Shown here one piece after another: positions 48,801 through 50,953 of a stretch of 50,953 nucleotides of DNA. The translations under genes and the position numbers were made by a program. Origin of the DNA: CAZMSD01 sp964568855 (lineage in GTDB: Bacteria > CAIWAD01); NCBI GenBank assembly GCA_964568855.1, contig CAZMSD010000029.1:1-50953 (forward strand), in the 5' to 3' direction. Each line of letters begins with the position of its first letter. Position 1 is the first letter of the stretch. The notes beneath the pieces are model-generated. The model searched no databases. It saw only the letters and a list, made by a program, of their open reading frames with translations, and was not told where the DNA came from.

Positions 48801-49033
48801 ACCCATTCAACCCGAGCACGGTAATCCGCTACACGCTGCCGGTGCAGTCGCAGGTGAGCCTGCGGATCTACGACCTGCGCGGCGCGCTGGTGGACGAGCT
48901 GGTGAACGGGGTGCGGGCGGCTGGAGAGCACCGCGCGACCTTCGACGGTTCCGGCCTGGCCTCGGGCCTGTACTTCTACCAGCTCGAAGCAGGTGATACG
49001 AAGCTGCAGGGCAAGATGACCCTGCTCAAGTAG
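45845..49033 (+). CDS. Giant secreted carboxypeptidase-regulatory-like repeat protein with FlgD-like sorting domain
   Basis: 1062 residues; the ATG overlaps the regulator's stop (ATGA), so the pair is coupled. A signal peptide ends near 'SASA'. The body is a chain of about ten carboxypeptidase-regulatory/Cna-B-like beta sandwiches, each with the cadence 'G.V...(x)G.P.PGA.V......T.EEG.FFF..L..G....' and an acidic composition. Three consecutive units (46445 to about 47250) are close tandem copies. The end 'LAQNHPNPFNPSTVIRYTLP', 'VSLRIYDLRGALVDEL', 'GLASGLYFYQLEAG' is a T9SS-type sorting domain. A surface stalk or adhesin is inferred. A strong terminator follows at 49071. Confidence 0.88.
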   Translation: MMKSLFKTAAGVFLLALYGSASAAMLAGQALDAFTEEGIPGVEIFLGRDPFDAHSTVTDESGHFLFEDIEPGPYHMFAVHDAYEDYFDPQVIVEQGENFYTFAMMPLNETDPDAWLEGHAFDAETGEPLEGVEILAPVGATDETTFTDENGYYLRGELFSGHNIFHAVKEGYHPHMVHDFWLDEGANEYDFVMHAVGQGEWASLAGIVLAPTPDGELMPVPDALVEIYRDDWHPPQQTVTNDEGLFFFEELVAGPAALHVTAWEFQPHWQELWLEPGENEVEVVLEPFAGDWAVLAGLVIAFTEEGEFPVPGALVHISQDPNQDPWETWTNEEGHFFFDGLVPGPAALHVMHEDLGEQWQELWLEPGENHTVVVFGQNEEWAVLAGVVAAPGDNGEPFPLPGAMVQVFRGDFPSEPVFTNEEGQFFIDGLTAGSALLHVMHPEFHPYWNEIFLEPGENEIFVLLEHGDQVHEIEGIVLDRITREPVPGATLTLVPGDGPEPVWNAASNDDGYFCFGEIDFEAEFFILTAYKEGYFLEEMEVWPHHPWGTWVEVFMTPEYADDLGVLAGRVTFEGDGRPVFAIVEAFSADPDQPLSFFDETGPAGYYEIPVLAGDYFVACHVPYQNENGEEEWYTEFWDDALELDEATIIEVEPQQVIVDLDFGIPDPQLDQITVLVSGRVEDEDGEPISGAEINFWTSDDELLESTAWSDDDGYYDATVLLDRLPIVPFAISAESPEYDMQFFAGAESFNTATQFYFSDDGGIANVNFALAAQSAIGFAIGGRVLDEQGNPLSSALVAALNPDGSYVTTVSADAEGNFDFTHLDTEEVALLYYAPGHAPRFSGGGYSLDGATAFSEAEDGTEQDQVLAAVNGAMGQSLLVGTVRDEEGTPLAGAVVVPHTSGMGDLRFAFCDADGQYAIEGLLDAAEYTVEISLDGYYSASESVTTDSNQSLTNILDATLQERSETAVDPQAAAPLTLRLAQNHPNPFNPSTVIRYTLPVQSQVSLRIYDLRGALVDELVNGVRAAGEHRATFDGSGLASGLYFYQLEAGDTKLQGKMTLLK
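46445..47250 (+). repeat. Three tandem ~90-residue protein repeats within the giant surface protein
   Basis: Units begin at tryptophan codons at 46445, 46718 and 46985, i.e. steps of 273 and 267 bp. Shared residues: 'WA.LAG.V', 'P.P.AL/MV', 'TNEEG.FFF', 'G.AALHV', 'WQELWLEPGEN'. The second and third are the most alike to the first at 'GPAALHV' and 'WLEPGEN'. They encode Cna-B-like domains and could vary in copy number between strains by recombination. Confidence 0.8.
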
Positions 49034-49070
49034 GACACGAGACCGATAGACCCGAAACCGCCTGAATCGA

Positions 49071-49100
49071 AAACCCCGGCGCCGCGATGCGCCGGGGTTT
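49071..49100 (+). terminator. Intrinsic terminator after the giant surface protein
   Basis: A perfect 12-bp stem (AAACCCCGGCGC with GCGCCGGGGTTT) and a 6-base loop, ending in TTTCTT on the + strand. It is 38 bp after the stop codon and, being A-rich on its left side, may also work for the leftward genes beyond. Confidence 0.9.
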
Positions 49101-49245
49101 CTTGTGTTACGGGATCCCCTGTTTCACCATTCGTCGGTCAATCGATGGGAACACGGCCCCCTCGGCCCGCCGGCCGTGCGTCTCACTTGGTCCCGGACGA
49201 TTTTTCCGCGGTACGACGAAACGATACTCCCGCCCTCTCGCAGGC

Positions 49246-49926
49246 CTATTCGTCGTAGAACACGCTGCTCGCCTTGATCCGAAAGCGATGGAATTCCGTG
49301 TCATCCGGCAAGGGTACGACATATCCCAGCTCATGGGCCGTGGCCATGTATGCGAAGGAGCTGTCCGGGTCGGGCGAGTGCTCGATTTCGTAGGAAGACA
49401 CGTACATTTCGTGGCCTTCCACCGACTGGCTCACCCTTTCCCAGGACAGCAGGATCAGCTCCTGCTCCGGTAGATACTCGATCTCTACCAGGGGACTCGC
49501 GGGAGTGGAACGCGGGCGGGCCTGCGGCGGGCAGACCTGCCCTCCATTGAATCCGGGAAAATCAACTACGGGGCAATCGAGGGGCGGCGGACCCAGGCCA
49601 TACCCAAAGGTGTAGTAACGGAAATCGGATTGGTACTCGTCACCGCACAGAATCTGCAGTTCCAGCGACCAGCCCGGCCAGCTCTGGCTCAACGTATCCT
49701 CGAGATTGAAGGTTGCCACCCACGTGGGCGGATTGCCGATGGGGTAATCGATGCTTGTGGCGGACCAGACATTATGATAACCGGGAAAAGGGCCGATGTC
49801 GGCGAGCAGGTCCATTACGATCGCATTCTGCGGCAGATTAGCGGGATTTATTCTGAAGACGACCATCGCTTCCGTACCGCTCGACAGAAGCCCGGTCAAG
49901 AGCATCATCCACATTACGAGTCTCAT
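49246..49926 (-). CDS. Secreted protein of unknown function
   Basis: 226 residues with AGGAAGAG before the ATG and a signal peptide ending near 'GTEA'. The body is beta-rich and aromatic ('FRINPANLPQNAIVMDLLADIGPFPGYHNVWSATS', 'FGYGLGPPPLDCPVVDFPG'). The C-terminal 90 residues read like a fibronectin-III-type domain ('LPEQELILLSWERVSQSVEGHEMYVSSYEIEHS'). No known family is recognised. It follows another small secreted protein (49992-50726) on the same strand with a 65-bp gap, so the two may be co-expressed. No GTATCAC words. Confidence 0.65.
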   Translation of the reverse strand: MRLVMWMMLLTGLLSSGTEAMVVFRINPANLPQNAIVMDLLADIGPFPGYHNVWSATSIDYPIGNPPTWVATFNLEDTLSQSWPGWSLELQILCGDEYQSDFRYYTFGYGLGPPPLDCPVVDFPGFNGGQVCPPQARPRSTPASPLVEIEYLPEQELILLSWERVSQSVEGHEMYVSSYEIEHSPDPDSSFAYMATAHELGYVVPLPDDTEFHRFRIKASSVFYDE

Positions 49927-49991
49927 CGTTCTCTTCCTTTCGGAAACAGTTCCACCGTCCGATTCCGGCTGGGCTTGCCGGCGGGTGATTC

Positions 49992-50726
49992 CTACGGTAT
50001 GATCCAGTCGAAATCATCAAATCCGCCATCGACCCTGAGGACATAGGATTCGCCAGGAGTGAAGAAGACCATCCCATAGGCGAACGGCCAAACATGCGAC
50101 ATCCACGCAGGATGATCGTAGATGTACATTCGCATGTCTCCTGTTTGCATCTCCGGGGGCGCGCTGGCGGATAATCCCAGATCATCGGATCCGAAGTCGA
50201 TAACGTTCGGATAACCACTGCCGAAGCCGGAATACTGCGTTCCCATCAACGGGTAGCAGCGCTTGAATAGGAAAGGTTCAACGGGGGTGTGATCACCGAT
50301 TATGGTAAGCGTGATCGCGGTGCCGTGCGGGTTGAAATAGGCGTAGAAGGTCTGGTAGTCCAGTGTTACATCGCACATCATGGATCCCTGCTGTACCGGC
50401 AGATCCACGTGGACGAATTTCGAGTATCCCATGAACAACGGGTCGATGATGGCGATGCTCTCCCCGGCACCGGCCGGTACGAAATCGCCGAAGGTGAGGT
50501 CGTCCGCGGGATATGGACTGAAGGCGTACCACCCGGGCTGGATCGTATGTACGATGGTGATTCTAACGTTGGAAAAATCCGGATCGGATGCTCCGCTCTT
50601 CATGCCGGTGTCGATATCGTTCGACTCGAAAAACCTGGCTACTGCGCTCACCGGGACATCCCCGCCCCATGCAAGGTTCGAGATCGCCGCACCAAGGAGT
50701 AAGGTAGACACGCATAGCAAGTGCAT
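49992..50726 (-). CDS. Secreted protein of unknown function
   Basis: 244 residues, with a good GGGAGGAATC site and a signal peptide (MHLLCVSTLLLGAAISNLAWG). The mature protein is beta-rich and rich in Tyr, Phe and Gly ('FFESNDIDTGMKSGASDPDFSNVRITIVHTIQPGWYAFSPYPADDLTFGDFVPAGAG', 'GESYVLRVDGGFDDFDWIIP'). 'DPDFSNVRITIVHTIQPGWYAFSPYP' looks like an Ig-like or carbohydrate-binding sandwich, but no family is identified. It is probably first of a two-gene operon with 49246-49926. The upstream region to the window end shows no gene. Confidence 0.65.
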   Translation of the reverse strand: MHLLCVSTLLLGAAISNLAWGGDVPVSAVARFFESNDIDTGMKSGASDPDFSNVRITIVHTIQPGWYAFSPYPADDLTFGDFVPAGAGESIAIIDPLFMGYSKFVHVDLPVQQGSMMCDVTLDYQTFYAYFNPHGTAITLTIIGDHTPVEPFLFKRCYPLMGTQYSGFGSGYPNVIDFGSDDLGLSASAPPEMQTGDMRMYIYDHPAWMSHVWPFAYGMVFFTPGESYVLRVDGGFDDFDWIIP

Positions 50727-50953
50727 GATTCCTCCCGCTCGAACTGGATGATCTATTTTGCAGCGAATGCCGTGTAGCTTGATATGAGTTTATGGCAAGA
50801 TGCTGCCATGCGCAATTGAAAACCGCCGCTGATTCCCGGCATATCGAGAGTATCCAAGCTGTGCCGGAGTGTGCGGAAAACCGAATGTACGCAATAAGTA
50901 GTCGCCCCTGAGAAATCCTCTAGAGCATTGGTTTCATAGGCTTTACGGAGAGA

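Overview
The window reads as a high-GC (roughly 60% or a little above, by eye) Gram-negative chromosome segment with dense genes, many signal peptides and lipoboxes. Three large secreted proteins end in a FlgD/T9SS-like sorting domain with the signature PNPF(N/R)P. Together with PEGA, CsgG-like, LPP20-like, Asp-box propeller and right-handed beta-helix proteins, this suggests an uncultured lineage of the FCB superphylum (Eisenbacteria-, Krumholzibacteria- or Latescibacteria-like). The sequence alone does not settle the phylum. I saw no tRNA, rRNA, CRISPR array or phage module.

Layout. 1-2733 (-): two tandem paralogues with a CsgG-like N-terminus; the second carries PEGA repeats and a barrel-like C-terminus. 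3076-3274: a 199-bp MITE-like element with 32-bp inverted ends. 3301-6534 (+): an envelope cluster of three lipoproteins, a TlpA-like thioredoxin and a 66-aa membrane protein. 6607-8170: a TSUP permease and a type II toxin-antitoxin pair. 8403-15047 (+): an ETF/Fix electron-transfer cluster (FixC, FixX, EtfB, EtfA) and an acyl-CoA dehydrogenase, interrupted by an AT-richer Fic gene. 15078-17862: an AT-rich CsgG-like gene, an Asp-box propeller gene (-) and an antitoxin remnant. 18004-23416 (+): a secreted metzincin-like protein with PPC domains, a TPR protein and a propeller protein in one operon.

23484-35279 (-): a long co-directional block. An FMN riboswitch leads ribD-ribE-ribBA-ribH, followed by a FlgD-tailed propeller protein, recN and dnaE. 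35391-42201 (+): a DUF2797 protein, patatin phospholipase, SlyX-like protein, RecQ helicase, cytidylate-kinase-like protein and hybrid histidine kinase. 42249-49033 (+): a beta-helix surface protein, then a TPR/HTH regulator overlapping a 1062-aa repeat-rich secreted protein, closed by a strong terminator. 49246-50726 (-): two small secreted proteins of unknown function. The last 227 bases show no gene.

The most unusual signal is not a gene. The 7-mer GTATCAC (reverse complement GTGATAC), usually followed by a purine, occurs 34 times by hand count, where about four would be expected. It appears in both orientations and in five reading registers, and several copies force the use of the ATA isoleucine codon. 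It is absent from the genes that look recently acquired. This pattern resembles a DNA-uptake sequence or another genome-wide recognition word.
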